This document shows, piece after piece, positions 1 through 6,830 of a stretch of DNA of 8,808 nt. A program made the position numbers and the translations under genes. How positions within the stretch are numbered: position 1 is the stretch's first letter; every line of letters starts with the position of its first letter. Origin of the DNA: Alistipes sp. (GTDB lineage Bacteria; Bacteroidota; Bacteroidia; Bacteroidales; Rikenellaceae); contig JAQUZZ010000038.1 of assembly GCA_028691095.1 (NCBI GenBank), positions 1 to 8,808 of the forward strand, read 5' to 3'. The notes under the pieces are model-generated. The model searched no databases. It saw nothing but the letters and a program-made list of their open reading frames with translations, and was not told where the DNA came from.

Positions 1-75
1 TTTGGTGATTTGAGAAAAAAGAATTACTTTTGAGTGAACGAAAGTGTAACATGAGTTATTCGGCAATCTGAGAAA

Positions 76-378
76 ATGGTCGGTACGATGAAAGAGCGTC
101 AGCCAATGATTCAATCTTTACACGAGCGTATAGCTCGAATCATTGCGGATAATCGGCAGTTGCATGGCGAGGTTCGCAAAATCATCGTCGAGCGTGACAA
201 CGCATTGGCCGCCCAACGTGAAGCTGAAGCAACGATTCGTACCTTGACTCACCGGATTGAGGTGCTTGAAACCGGAGCGGGCTTCATGGGATCGCAAGCA
301 GATCGCCGAGTTGCAAGATTGAGGGTCAACAAGTTATTGCGGGAAGTTGACCGCTGTCTGGCATTGATGAACAAATAA
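76..378 (+). CDS. Small coiled-coil protein encoded just upstream of zapA
   Basis: A 100-residue, highly charged protein with no cysteine, no signal peptide and no membrane segment. Residues 10-65 are rich in Arg, Glu and Leu/Ile in a heptad-like pattern and should form one long coiled coil (IARIIADNRQL, then VRKIIVERDNALAAQREAEA). A basic tail follows (ADRRVARLRVNKLLREVDRCL). I do not recognise a named family. It reads in the same direction as zapA, with 44 bases to the zapA ATG, so the two are probably co-transcribed. A role with ZapA at the division septum, like that of the unrelated coiled-coil protein ZapB, is inference from position and shape only. The ATG at 76 is preceded by an A-rich stretch typical of Bacteroidetes starts. 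An ATG four codons later, at 88, is equally plausible. Confidence 0.75.
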   Translation: MVGTMKERQPMIQSLHERIARIIADNRQLHGEVRKIIVERDNALAAQREAEATIRTLTHRIEVLETGAGFMGSQADRRVARLRVNKLLREVDRCLALMNK

Positions 379-385
379 GCGAGAA

Positions 386-404
386 CGAACGGATAACCCG
401 TTCG
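386..404 (+). repeat. Small inverted repeat between the coiled-coil gene and zapA
   Basis: CGAACGG, a five-base loop (ataac) and CCGTTCG make a perfect 7-bp hairpin in the 44-base gap before zapA. No T-run follows, so it is not a convincing terminator. It could stabilise or process the shared transcript, or be chance. Confidence 0.35.
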
Positions 405-422
405 ATCCGATAAGTGGGTAAA

Positions 423-716
423 ATGGCTGCAAAACGCAAAATATCGGTGAAGTTGGCCGGAAAAGAGTTTCCGATGACCATTTCACAGGTGGACGAGGAG
501 AAATACCGACGCGCGGCGCAGGATATTAATGCTCTGATTACACGTTATAAAACGCGATTTGTGGCCGAGCCAGAGGATTATTTGGCAATGGCCGCGTTGC
601 AGATCGCGGTGGACAAGGTCTCCTTGGAGATGGATCGGGAGATGACACCCGAGATGGAGGCGATTGAGGCTCTCAATCGGGAGATTGACCTCTACCTGAA
701 TCGTCCACAACGATAG
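423..716 (+). CDS. zapA: Cell division protein ZapA
   Basis: A 97-residue protein of the ZapA family, cytoplasmic proteins that bind FtsZ and promote bundling of its filaments in the Z-ring. The N-terminus (KISVKLAGKEFPMTI, about residues 5-19) is the usual short beta hairpin. It is followed by EEKYRRAAQDINALITRYKTRF and a DYLAMAALQIAVDKV helix, which matches the family's dimer head. A charged coiled-coil tail runs to the C-terminus. Length is normal. I chose the ATG at 423. A GTG three codons earlier (414) would only add residues MGK. It follows the small coiled-coil gene and precedes the 6S RNA. The zapA-6S RNA adjacency is also known from proteobacteria. No promoter was found directly upstream. 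Confidence 0.9.
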   Translation: MAAKRKISVKLAGKEFPMTISQVDEEKYRRAAQDINALITRYKTRFVAEPEDYLAMAALQIAVDKVSLEMDREMTPEMEAIEALNREIDLYLNRPQR

Positions 717-734
717 CGAATCGATGAATCAAAG

Positions 735-748
735 GCTCGAAAACGAGC
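735..748 (+). repeat. Short hairpin after zapA
   Basis: GCTCG, loop AAAA, CGAGC: a perfect 5-bp hairpin 18 bases after the zapA stop codon and before the 6S RNA. Only a weak T-rich stretch (ttcttt) lies downstream, so it may be a processing or weak termination site separating zapA mRNA from the 6S RNA. Chance occurrence is possible. Confidence 0.3.
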
Positions 749-780
749 AGCGTTCTTTGGAAAATAAGATTTAGTAGGAA

Positions 781-993
781 CAACCCGCATGGATTCCTTT
801 TAAGCTTTGCGAAACTCAACACTATTTACCTTGGGGTCAAGCTCAGTGTTTCAAAAACAGGCCTTACCTCTCCCTTCGGGGAGAGTTCTCCTCCCCCGGA
901 GACGTTGGAAGTTTGCGATGTACGGCAGCCCCATCAATGACGAGATTGGAGATTCGTCAAACAAGAGAAAAGGATGTTCGTGCGGGTCTTTTT
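781..993 (+). ncRNA. ssrS: 6S RNA
   Basis: 6S RNA folds to resemble an open promoter and binds housekeeping RNA polymerase, reducing transcription in slow growth. The sequence supports that fold. The closing stem has two parts: ACCCGCA 783-789 with TGCGGGT 981-987, and TCCTTTT 795-801 with AAAAGGA 968-974. An open bubble follows: about 7 bases on the 5' side (802-808) and 917-967 on the 3' side. The 3' side carries a small hairpin (TGACGA 938-943 with TCGTCA 954-959), as known 6S RNAs do. An inner stem pairs 809-820 with 904-916. The terminal part holds a UUCG-capped 7-bp hairpin (868-885) and a second hairpin (887-902). The closing stem is followed by TCTTTTT, which suits a 3' end near 993. 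Position between zapA and rny agrees. No good promoter precedes it, so it may be processed from the zapA transcript. Exact ends are estimates. Confidence 0.8.
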
Positions 994-1124
994 GTATCCC
1001 TGCCTCCGTGGTGCTGGAAACGGATGGAGTGGGGTCGGGCGTGTGTCCCGACAAACCAAGGTTGCAACACCCCCACGGGGGTAACGCATCGGAGGTGATC
1101 CAGCGGCTGCACCGACGAGGATAC
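994..1124 (+). ncRNA. Unidentified structured RNA element or rny leader
   Basis: After the 6S 3' end there is no credible gene before rny, but strong pairing potential. A long-range stem encloses the element: GTAT 994-997 with ATAC 1121-1124, CCTC 1003-1006 with GAGG 1117-1120, and GGTGC 1010-1014 with GCACC 1109-1113. The last two segments are separated by a small internal loop. Inside are two hairpins: GTCGGG 1034-1039 with CCCGAC 1047-1052, and ACCCCC 1069-1074 with GGGGGT 1077-1082. GGAGGTGATCCAGC at 1091-1104 resembles the complement of the 16S rRNA 3' end. CCTCCG 1003-1008 could alternatively pair with CGGAGG 1090-1095, which allows two competing folds. It does not resemble RNase P RNA, tmRNA or SRP RNA. 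It may be the structured 5' leader of rny or a separate small RNA. The strand is inferred from the flanking genes. Confidence 0.45.
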
Positions 1125-1196
1125 CGCCCCGTGGCTCTCTCCTGTCGCGCAACAACGAATTTTTTTGTTTAACAATATAATACATTTAACGAAACT
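1125..1196 (+). promoter_or_regulatory. AT-rich region before rny
   Basis: The sequence changes from GC-rich to AT-rich, with a run of seven T at 1160-1166 and then TTTAACAATATAATAC before the rny ATG. TACATTTA (1181-1188) is one base from the Bacteroidetes TAnnTTTG box. However, it has no TTG about 20 bases upstream and would start transcription at the ATG itself, so I do not call a promoter. The A-rich bases just before the start codon are the usual initiation context in this phylum. Confidence 0.3.
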
Positions 1197-2738
1197 ATGA
1201 GTATACTCATTATTGTAATAATTACCGTGATCTGTGCCGCTGTCGGTAGCTATGCCGCGTTCAGAGTCACCTCCAAGTTCGTCATGAACAAGAAGGCGAC
1301 CCTGCTCAAGGAGGCTGAAGCCGAGGGGGAGATGATCAAGAAGGAGAAGATTCTTCAAGCCAAGGAGAAATTTATTCAGCTCAAGAGCGAACACGATCGC
1401 ATGGTCAATGAGCGCAATCAGAAATTATCGCAGAGCGAGCAGCGTGCCAAACAGATGGAGAGTACGTTGACTTCACAACAAGAGGAGTTGACCCGCAAGA
1501 CCAACGAACAGGTCACCACAAAGCAGCGTCTGGATGCGCAGATCGAAAATGTAGAGCGCAAAAAAGAGGATCTGGATCGCAAGATCAAGGAGCAGAATAC
1601 ACGCTTGGAGCAGATCAGCGGTTTGAGTAGCGACGAGGCCAAAAATATCCTGGTGGAGAACATGAAGGAGGAGGCCAAAACGGCTGCCATGACCTACGTC
1701 AACGAGGTGATGGAGGAGGCCAAGATGAGCGCCAACAAAGAGGCCAAGATGATCGTCGTGCAGACCATTCAACGGGTTGCGACCGAGGCGGCAATCGAGG
1801 ATTCGGTGACCGCTTTCAATATCGAGAGCGACGAGGTGAAGGGTCGGATTATCGGCCGTGAGGGTCGGAACATCCGTGCACTGGAGGCGGCTACGGGCAT
1901 CGAGATTATCGTGGACGATACGCCTGAGGCGATCATCCTCTCGGGTTTTGATCCGGTACGCCGTGAGATTGCTCGCTTGGCGTTGCACCAATTGGTGACC
2001 GACGGGCGTATCCATCCGGCACGCATCGAGGAGGTTGTGGCCAAGGTACAAAAGCAGATCGAGGAGGAGATCGTTGAGGTGGGTAAGCGTACCACCATTG
2101 ATCTGGGCATCCACGGTTTGCATCCCGAGTTGATCCGCTTGATCGGTAAGATGAAATATCGTTCTTCCTACGGACAGAACCTGCTGCAACACTCGCGTGA
2201 GGTGGCCAATCTGTGCGGTGTGATGGCGTCGGAGTTGGGGTTGAATGCCAAGTTGGCACGTCGTGCCGGTCTGTTGCATGATATTGGCAAGGTACCCGAC
2301 GACGAACCGGAATTGCCACACGCTATGATCGGTATGAAGTTGGCCGAGAAATTCAAGGAGAAACCCGAAGTGATCAATGCCATCGGGGCACACCATGACG
2401 AGATGGAGATGACCAACCTGATCTCTCCGATCGTTCAGGTTTGCGATGCAATTTCGGGCGCACGTCCCGGGGCTCGTCGTGAGGTGGTGGAGTCCTACAT
2501 CAAACGTCTCAAGGAGATGGAGGATATGGCACTCTCTTACCCCGGAGTGATGAAGACCTATGCCATTCAGGCGGGTCGTGAGTTGCGCGTGATTGTGGGC
2601 AGCGAGAAGATCACCGACCAAGAGGCCGAAAGCTTGTCGCACGATATAGCCAAGAAGATCCAGGATGAGATGACCTATCCGGGACAGGTGAAGATCACCG
2701 TGATTCGCGAAACGCGTTCGATCAGTTATGCCAAGTAA
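1197..2738 (+). CDS. rny: Ribonuclease Y, membrane-anchored endoribonuclease
   Basis: RNase Y starts mRNA decay by cutting single-stranded regions and is held at the inner face of the membrane. All expected parts are present in 513 residues, the normal length. There is one N-terminal membrane helix (about residues 2-20, [20 protein letters not shown]). A long charged coiled coil covers about 25-190. A KH RNA-binding domain starts near 205, with its GxxG loop IIGREG (I219, G220 to G223). The HD phosphohydrolase domain has His332 (LLQHSREV) and the His361-Asp362 pair (LLHDIGKV). The C-terminal region ([20 protein letters not shown]) is typical. The ATG at 1197 leads directly into the membrane helix. 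The gene lies after the 6S RNA and an unidentified structured element, and ends before a strong terminator. Confidence 0.97.
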   Translation: MSILIIVIITVICAAVGSYAAFRVTSKFVMNKKATLLKEAEAEGEMIKKEKILQAKEKFIQLKSEHDRMVNERNQKLSQSEQRAKQMESTLTSQQEELTRKTNEQVTTKQRLDAQIENVERKKEDLDRKIKEQNTRLEQISGLSSDEAKNILVENMKEEAKTAAMTYVNEVMEEAKMSANKEAKMIVVQTIQRVATEAAIEDSVTAFNIESDEVKGRIIGREGRNIRALEAATGIEIIVDDTPEAIILSGFDPVRREIARLALHQLVTDGRIHPARIEEVVAKVQKQIEEEIVEVGKRTTIDLGIHGLHPELIRLIGKMKYRSSYGQNLLQHSREVANLCGVMASELGLNAKLARRAGLLHDIGKVPDDEPELPHAMIGMKLAEKFKEKPEVINAIGAHHDEMEMTNLISPIVQVCDAISGARPGARREVVESYIKRLKEMEDMALSYPGVMKTYAIQAGRELRVIVGSEKITDQEAESLSHDIAKKIQDEMTYPGQVKITVIRETRSISYAK

Positions 2739-2788
2739 CGGATAACCGCTCAACGGCAGAGGTCGTGTACGATCTCAAGGTATACGAC

Positions 2789-2825
2789 AAGAGGAGCTCC
2801 CGGTTGGGAGCTCCTCTTATATTTT
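2789..2825 (+). terminator. Intrinsic terminator after rny
   Basis: A perfect 13-bp stem (2789-2801 with 2806-2818, core GAGGAGCTCCC) with a four-base loop GGTT, followed by TTATATTTT. It begins 50 bases after the rny stop codon. The arms begin with AA and end in TT, and the gene on the other side is convergent, so it may also stop transcripts coming from cysteate synthase. Confidence 0.9.
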
Positions 2826-2914
2826 CAGGAAAGATGAACGGAGTCGTATAGATGGTGACCGGTGCTTGGCCGTGATTGGACTCAGCAAGTGTCGGATCGT
2901 GTCCGAGCGATCGT

Positions 2915-4210
2915 TTAGGCGAAGAGTGCCGCTACGCGATCAGCAACCTCCTGAGGATCGGGGTCGATCGGGAAGACGATGGAGGGTTGCAGGTAGTGCA
3001 ATTTTTTACCCTCTTTCATTCGTTTCTCTCCGCCACCGGTGATGTTGAGCATGATGACCTTCTCCGGATCAATACGCCCCTCTTTGACCTTATGGATCAG
3101 CGTGGCCAAGGCGATGCCGGGAGCAGAGTAGATGTCGATGCCTTCGGTCTCGGCGAAGAGGGCTTTGGCATCCCGTGCCTCTTCGTTGGTGGCGATCAGC
3201 ACGTCACCCTCTGTGTCGCAGAGGGCGTCGAACAGACCCCCTTGAATGCTGTATGGCGGTTTGCGGTTGGATAACACCTTGGCGTCGATATACTCGACGT
3301 CGATTCGTGCTTGGTTGTCGTCGTAGGGTAACATGGCGCGAGAGTGAGCTCTCCACGCATGATACATGGGAACGAAGGGGGCATTCTGCGATACCATCAA
3401 ACGCATCTTGTGATTGCCGAAACGTCCGTCCTCGATCAGGCGCAGGTTGGCCTCCCAGGCAGCGATGGCTCCTGTGCCACTGCCCACCGCTTGGAAGTAG
3501 TAGTCGGGGATGCGTCCGATGGCCGTTACGGCAGAGAGCACCGTGGTGGCCATGCCGTCGCGACGCGCGATGTTTTTGGCTCCCCCTTCGGCAAAGAACT
3601 TCTCAGACTGGAGGGTTAAGTTGCTCAGATGAATGGCATCGAAATAGTCACCTCCTTTGGCTGAGGCAATCAATTTGACACAGTCGTTGAGGGGGGCATC
3701 GAACCACAAGGCGTCGAGGTTATCCTCCGGAACGCTGAGTAGCAGGGGAATCTGATTGTCGGAGCAGACCTTGGCGAAGGCGCGTGCCGTGTTTCCGGCC
3801 GAAGCGACAACCAGTACTTTCCCGTGGTGACTCCCGTTGAGCCGTCCGCAGACCGAGTAGGCCTCGGTCTCTTTGAAGGAGCAGGTCGACATTCGGGCGC
3901 CGATTTCGGGGAAATAGCCGTTAAAGGTGATATAGAGGTTCTTGAGGCCAAGCCTTGAGGCCAAGCCTTTGCTTTTATAGGTGACCGGAGCACAAGAGCC
4001 CTGAAGCATCCGTTCCACGGGCAGCCAGTCGGCAAAGCGGTAGATGCCGTATTCTTCGCTTTTCGGGTTGATTTGTCGTGTTTCGTAGAGGGCGCGGATC
4101 AGCGAGGGAGCCGAGGATTGTGCGTCGTCCAAAGTCCATCCTTCGTCCTCGAAGACACGTTGAGTAGCTACATTTTGGAGTCTATACCGGGTAGCGTTTA
4201 GATTTTTCAT
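2915..4210 (-). CDS. Cysteate synthase (PLP-dependent, threonine-synthase-like)
   Basis: A 431-residue fold-type II PLP enzyme. Visible motifs are the cofactor-binding lysine in CSFKETEAY (Lys113), the ASAGNTA loop (136-142), the phosphate-cradle GSGTGA (243-248) and NITGGGE (389-395). The sequence resembles threonine synthase, but the text around these motifs (FADWLPVERML, GYFPEIGARMSTCSFKETEAYS, FFAEGGAKNIARRDGMATT) matches, from memory, the Bacteroidetes cysteate synthase group. That family makes L-cysteate from O-phospho-L-serine and sulfite, releasing phosphate. In Bacteroidetes cysteate feeds sulfonolipid (capnine, sulfobacin) synthesis. In methanogens the related enzyme serves coenzyme M synthesis. 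The ATG at 4210 is preceded by A/T-rich sequence and a good promoter about 90 bases upstream. No other sulfonolipid gene lies in the window. Threonine synthase is the main alternative. Confidence 0.85.
   Translation of the reverse strand: MKNLNATRYRLQNVATQRVFEDEGWTLDDAQSSAPSLIRALYETRQINPKSEEYGIYRFADWLPVERMLQGSCAPVTYKSKGLASRLGLKNLYITFNGYFPEIGARMSTCSFKETEAYSVCGRLNGSHHGKVLVVASAGNTARAFAKVCSDNQIPLLLSVPEDNLDALWFDAPLNDCVKLIASAKGGDYFDAIHLSNLTLQSEKFFAEGGAKNIARRDGMATTVLSAVTAIGRIPDYYFQAVGSGTGAIAAWEANLRLIEDGRFGNHKMRLMVSQNAPFVPMYHAWRAHSRAMLPYDDNQARIDVEYIDAKVLSNRKPPYSIQGGLFDALCDTEGDVLIATNEEARDAKALFAETEGIDIYSAPGIALATLIHKVKEGRIDPEKVIMLNITGGGEKRMKEGKKLHYLQPSIVFPIDPDPQEVADRVAALFA
3941..3969 (-). repeat. 13-base tandem repeat inside the cysteate synthase gene
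   Basis: The plus-strand unit cttgaggccaagc occurs at 3941-3953 and again at 3954-3966, followed by a partial third copy (ctt). It encodes the GLASRLGL stretch near residues 82-89. The unit is not a multiple of three, so gain or loss of one copy would shift the frame. The region has normal length as far as I can recall from homologues, so it is probably codon-level coincidence. Confidence 0.6.
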
Positions 4211-4296
4211 ACAAATTGTTAGGTAAGAATCAACACCGCGTGTTGTGTTTGTTTGGGAGCTATTCCATGCGAGGGTGTCGCTTGAATAGCGATGAA

Positions 4297-4327
4297 CAAA
4301 AATAGGTCAATTTTCGGTAAGGATCAA
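4297..4327 (-). promoter_or_regulatory. Bacteroidetes-type promoter for cysteate synthase
   Basis: On the minus strand TATTTTTG (4304 to 4297) matches the -7 box TAnnTTTG exactly. TTG (4327 to 4325) lies 20 bases upstream, the spacing expected for the -33 box. Transcription would start near 4290, giving a leader of about 80 bases before the ATG at 4210. Confidence 0.65.
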
Positions 4328-4528
4328 TAAATAGAGGCGGGAATAGCGGGTGCAACGGTCACAGGTTGCGCAAAATACGTCTTTATACGTAGCTTCTCGC
4401 TGGATGTTTGGGGGTGGGTGCTGCGCATCGGGGAGGGTGAAGAGGCTGTGTCTTTTGGGGTTTTTGTACAGCGAAGGCGCGTGAATGCGCGGAGGAGTTA
4501 TTTCTTTTGGGTGTGGGGGTAGAAAAAG
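4328..4528. other. Divergent intergenic region between cysteate synthase and ppk1
   Basis: This stretch between the two promoters holds no credible gene. It contains the palindrome TTGCGCAA (4366-4373). Next comes a TACGT / ACGTA inverted repeat with a six-base spacer (4376-4391), which also reads as two direct ATACGT copies. Around 4475-4485 there is a GCGC gtgaat GCGC motif. The first two could be a regulator-binding site shared by the divergent genes, but no known operator is recognised. The rest is G/T-rich sequence without visible structure. Confidence 0.35.
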
Positions 4529-4559
4529 TTGTTTTCTTGAAAAATAGTTTGTATCTTAG
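4529..4559 (+). promoter_or_regulatory. Bacteroidetes-type promoter for ppk1
   Basis: TTG (4529-4531), a 20-base spacer and TATCTTAG (4552-4559), one mismatch from TAnnTTTG. The geometry is identical to the promoter on the opposite strand at 4297-4327. Transcription would begin near 4566, leaving a leader of about 95 bases before the ATG at 4660. This argues against the longer reading frame that begins at 4507. Confidence 0.5.
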
Positions 4560-4659
4560 ACAAGGGTTGTATACCCTCGACCCACGGGGTGCAACGTGTG
4601 TTTCACTCGTGCGAAAATACGGAATACCCCCGTCGTATAACAGTGTAGAATTGGATCTT

Positions 4660-6774
4660 ATGAAACGAATGATTGATCGGGATATTAGTTGGATCTACTT
4701 CAACCGTCGCATCTTGCAGGAGGCGCAACGGGAGGAGGTTCCTTTGCTTGAACGGTTGAAGTATTTAGGGATCTATTCCAATAACTTGGACGAGTTTTTC
4801 CGCGTTCGGGTGTCGGCGATGAAACGCGTGGTCGAATATGCCACCTCCATGGAGCGTGAGCCGACTGGAGCGTGTGAGCGAGATCAAGACCCTCTGGTGG
4901 CAGCCTATCGCTTGCGAGAGATTGCACGCTTGACCTACGATTACTCGATGGAGTTCGACGCCACCTTTGAAACCTTGAAACGGTTGCTGGCCGAGGAGCG
5001 GATCTTCTTGATTGATGAGACGCAACTCAATGCCCAGCAACGAGATTACATCCACACCGTCTACCGCAACGACCTAAACAGTGTCACCTATCCCCTGATT
5101 CTGACCCAGGGGGCTCAGGTGGGCGAACTGACCGATTCGAGCATCTATCTGGCGGTGAGAATGGCCAATCGGGCACAAACCCGTGAGGATTTTGCCTTGA
5201 TCGAGTTGCCGACCGGAGAGTTCGATCGTTTCATTGAGCTTCCGACAGCGCAGGGCGAGGATTGCATTCTGTTTCTGGATGACATGGTGCGGTGTTGCTT
5301 GCCGTTGATTTTTGCGGGTTTGGGGTATGACACCTTCGAGGCCTACACCCTGAAGTTCACGCGAGATGCCGAGATGGCGCTGGAGGGCGATGTGGAGGAG
5401 GGGCTGGTCGAGAAGGTCGCACGAGGCGTCAAACAACGGAAAAAGGGCGAACCGATTCGTTTGGTCTATGATCGACGGATGCCTGAGGCGATGCTTCGCT
5501 ACTTCGAGCAGATCTTTGTGATCGACAGCTACGACACCTGCGTGGGTGGGGGGCGTTACCACAACATGAAGGATTTGATGGATTTCCCGCATTGTCATCG
5601 TGAGGATCTGCGCTTTGCTCCGCAACCGCCGGTGGAGATTCCGGAGATGGGGGCGGCCGAGAGTCTGTTGGCGCTGATCCGTCGTCAGGATCTCTACCTG
5701 CACTATCCCTACCATAGCTTCTCCAATTACCTGCGCTTGTTGCGTGAGGCGGCACTCAGTCCCGAGGTGGAACAGATTCGCACAACCGTATATCGCTTGG
5801 CGAAGGATTCACAGGTGGTGAAGGCGTTGATCTGCGCTGCACGTCATGGCAAACGGGTCACGGTGGCGGTGGAGTTGATGGCTCGCTTCGACGAGGCCTC
5901 CAACATCCACTGGTCAAGGAAGATGCAGGAGGCAGGCATTGAGGTGCTCTTCGGCATGGAGGGACAGAAGGTGCACTGCAAATTGACCTCCATCGCGCTG
6001 CACGATGGCACGGCAATCAGTTGTGTGAGCACCGGCAACTTTCACGAAGGCAATGCACGTAGCTATACCGATGTGACCCTGCTCACCGCCAATCCCGCCT
6101 TGGGTGCGGAGGTTTGTCGGGTCTTCGACCTGATTCGTTGTCCCACACAGACGGTGGAGTTTCACCATCTGTGGGTCTCGCCCCATACGATGCGGCAAGG
6201 CCTGATGGCGCGCATTGATCGGGAGATTGCCCATGCCCAAGCTGGACGTCCGGCCTATATTCTCTGTAAGATCAACCATATCACCGACACCAAGATGGTG
6301 CGCAAGCTCTATGCGGCGGCACGTGCAGGGGTCAAATTGCACCTTATGGTGCGCGGAAACTGTTCGTTGGTTCCCTCCGAGGTGCCGAACGGGAATCTTC
6401 AGGTGCGAGGTATTATCGATCGCTACTTGGAGCATTCGCGGATCGTGATCTTCGGCAATGGTGGGGGCGACCAGGAGGAGTGCTGGATGGGTTCTGCCGA
6501 TTGGATGCCCCGCAACCTCGATCATCGCATCGAGGTGTACGTTCCGGTGTATGACCCGAAGATCAAAGCGGAGCTTCGGCGTATCGTATGTTACGGGTTG
6601 CAGGACAACCAAGCGGCGCGTGTGGTGGACGGAACCGACGCCAATACCCTGTATGAGAACGGAGGTGCCCCATTCCGCTCCCAGAGAGAGCTGTATCGCT
6701 ACTACCAAGCGTGCCATGATGGAGTTGCCGTGGCCGATTCCGAGGTGTTGCACGAGGAGCCGTGGGCGCAATAA
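4660..6774 (+). CDS. ppk1: Polyphosphate kinase 1
   Basis: PPK1 reversibly transfers the terminal phosphate of ATP to a growing inorganic polyphosphate chain. The 704-residue product has the full four-part layout: an N domain opening with MIDRDISWIYFNRRILQEA, a head domain from about 105 to 310, and two phospholipase-D-like C domains. His439 in KVHCKL corresponds to the autophosphorylated His435 of the E. coli enzyme, and His592 in DRYLEHSR to its His592. Arg379 (TVYRLA) and Arg409 (MARFDEASN) match its Arg375 and Arg405. TGNFHEGNARSYTD and GSADWMPRNLDHRIEV are family signatures. I chose the ATG at 4660. The frame stays open back to a TTG at 4507, but those 51 codons do not look like PPK and overlap the promoter. 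An ATG at 4669 is also possible. The next gene is a Ppx-type phosphatase. Confidence 0.97.
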   Translation: MKRMIDRDISWIYFNRRILQEAQREEVPLLERLKYLGIYSNNLDEFFRVRVSAMKRVVEYATSMEREPTGACERDQDPLVAAYRLREIARLTYDYSMEFDATFETLKRLLAEERIFLIDETQLNAQQRDYIHTVYRNDLNSVTYPLILTQGAQVGELTDSSIYLAVRMANRAQTREDFALIELPTGEFDRFIELPTAQGEDCILFLDDMVRCCLPLIFAGLGYDTFEAYTLKFTRDAEMALEGDVEEGLVEKVARGVKQRKKGEPIRLVYDRRMPEAMLRYFEQIFVIDSYDTCVGGGRYHNMKDLMDFPHCHREDLRFAPQPPVEIPEMGAAESLLALIRRQDLYLHYPYHSFSNYLRLLREAALSPEVEQIRTTVYRLAKDSQVVKALICAARHGKRVTVAVELMARFDEASNIHWSRKMQEAGIEVLFGMEGQKVHCKLTSIALHDGTAISCVSTGNFHEGNARSYTDVTLLTANPALGAEVCRVFDLIRCPTQTVEFHHLWVSPHTMRQGLMARIDREIAHAQAGRPAYILCKINHITDTKMVRKLYAAARAGVKLHLMVRGNCSLVPSEVPNGNLQVRGIIDRYLEHSRIVIFGNGGGDQEECWMGSADWMPRNLDHRIEVYVPVYDPKIKAELRRIVCYGLQDNQAARVVDGTDANTLYENGGAPFRSQRELYRYYQACHDGVAVADSEVLHEEPWAQ

Positions 6775-6830
6775 GGCAAGTCGTGGAGGACAAGAGCCCG
6801 TGGAACACGATCTACAGATGGGAGCTGTAA

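Noticed and set aside
1..75. End of an upstream gene (a short open frame ends at the TGA at 31-33)
   Set aside because: Too few codons remain to identify any protein.
1080..1114. Fragment of a 16S rRNA gene on the minus strand
   Set aside because: The match to the 16S end covers about 14 bases only; flanking 16S sequence is absent on both sides.
781..1160. RNase P RNA, tmRNA or SRP RNA instead of 6S RNA
   Set aside because: None of their conserved cores (GAGGAAAGTCC, a tRNA-like 3' end with CCA, the SRP tetraloop region) is present on either strand.
807..1172. 121-codon open frame over the 6S RNA and following element
   Set aside because: The translation has low-complexity, non-protein-like composition, and the region is explained by RNA structure; no recognisable domain.
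1164..1188. TTTG and TACATTTA as an rny promoter
   Set aside because: The spacing is only 13 bases instead of about 20, and the start would fall on the ATG.
1473..2753. Long antisense open frame opposite rny
   Set aside because: Shadow of a strongly biased coding frame; His- and Leu-rich translation without domains, while rny is certain.
2892..2906. TCGGA / TCCGA hairpin just past the cysteate synthase stop as its terminator
   Set aside because: Only 5 bp and no T-run on the minus strand; the large stem at 2789-2818 is a better candidate.
2915..4210. Threonine synthase as the primary call
   Set aside because: Fold and cofactor motifs are shared, but the surrounding conserved segments fit the Bacteroidetes cysteate synthase group better as I recall it; kept as the alternative.
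5074..5715. Antisense open frame opposite ppk1
   Set aside because: Mirror of the ppk1 codon bias, with no motif and no start context.
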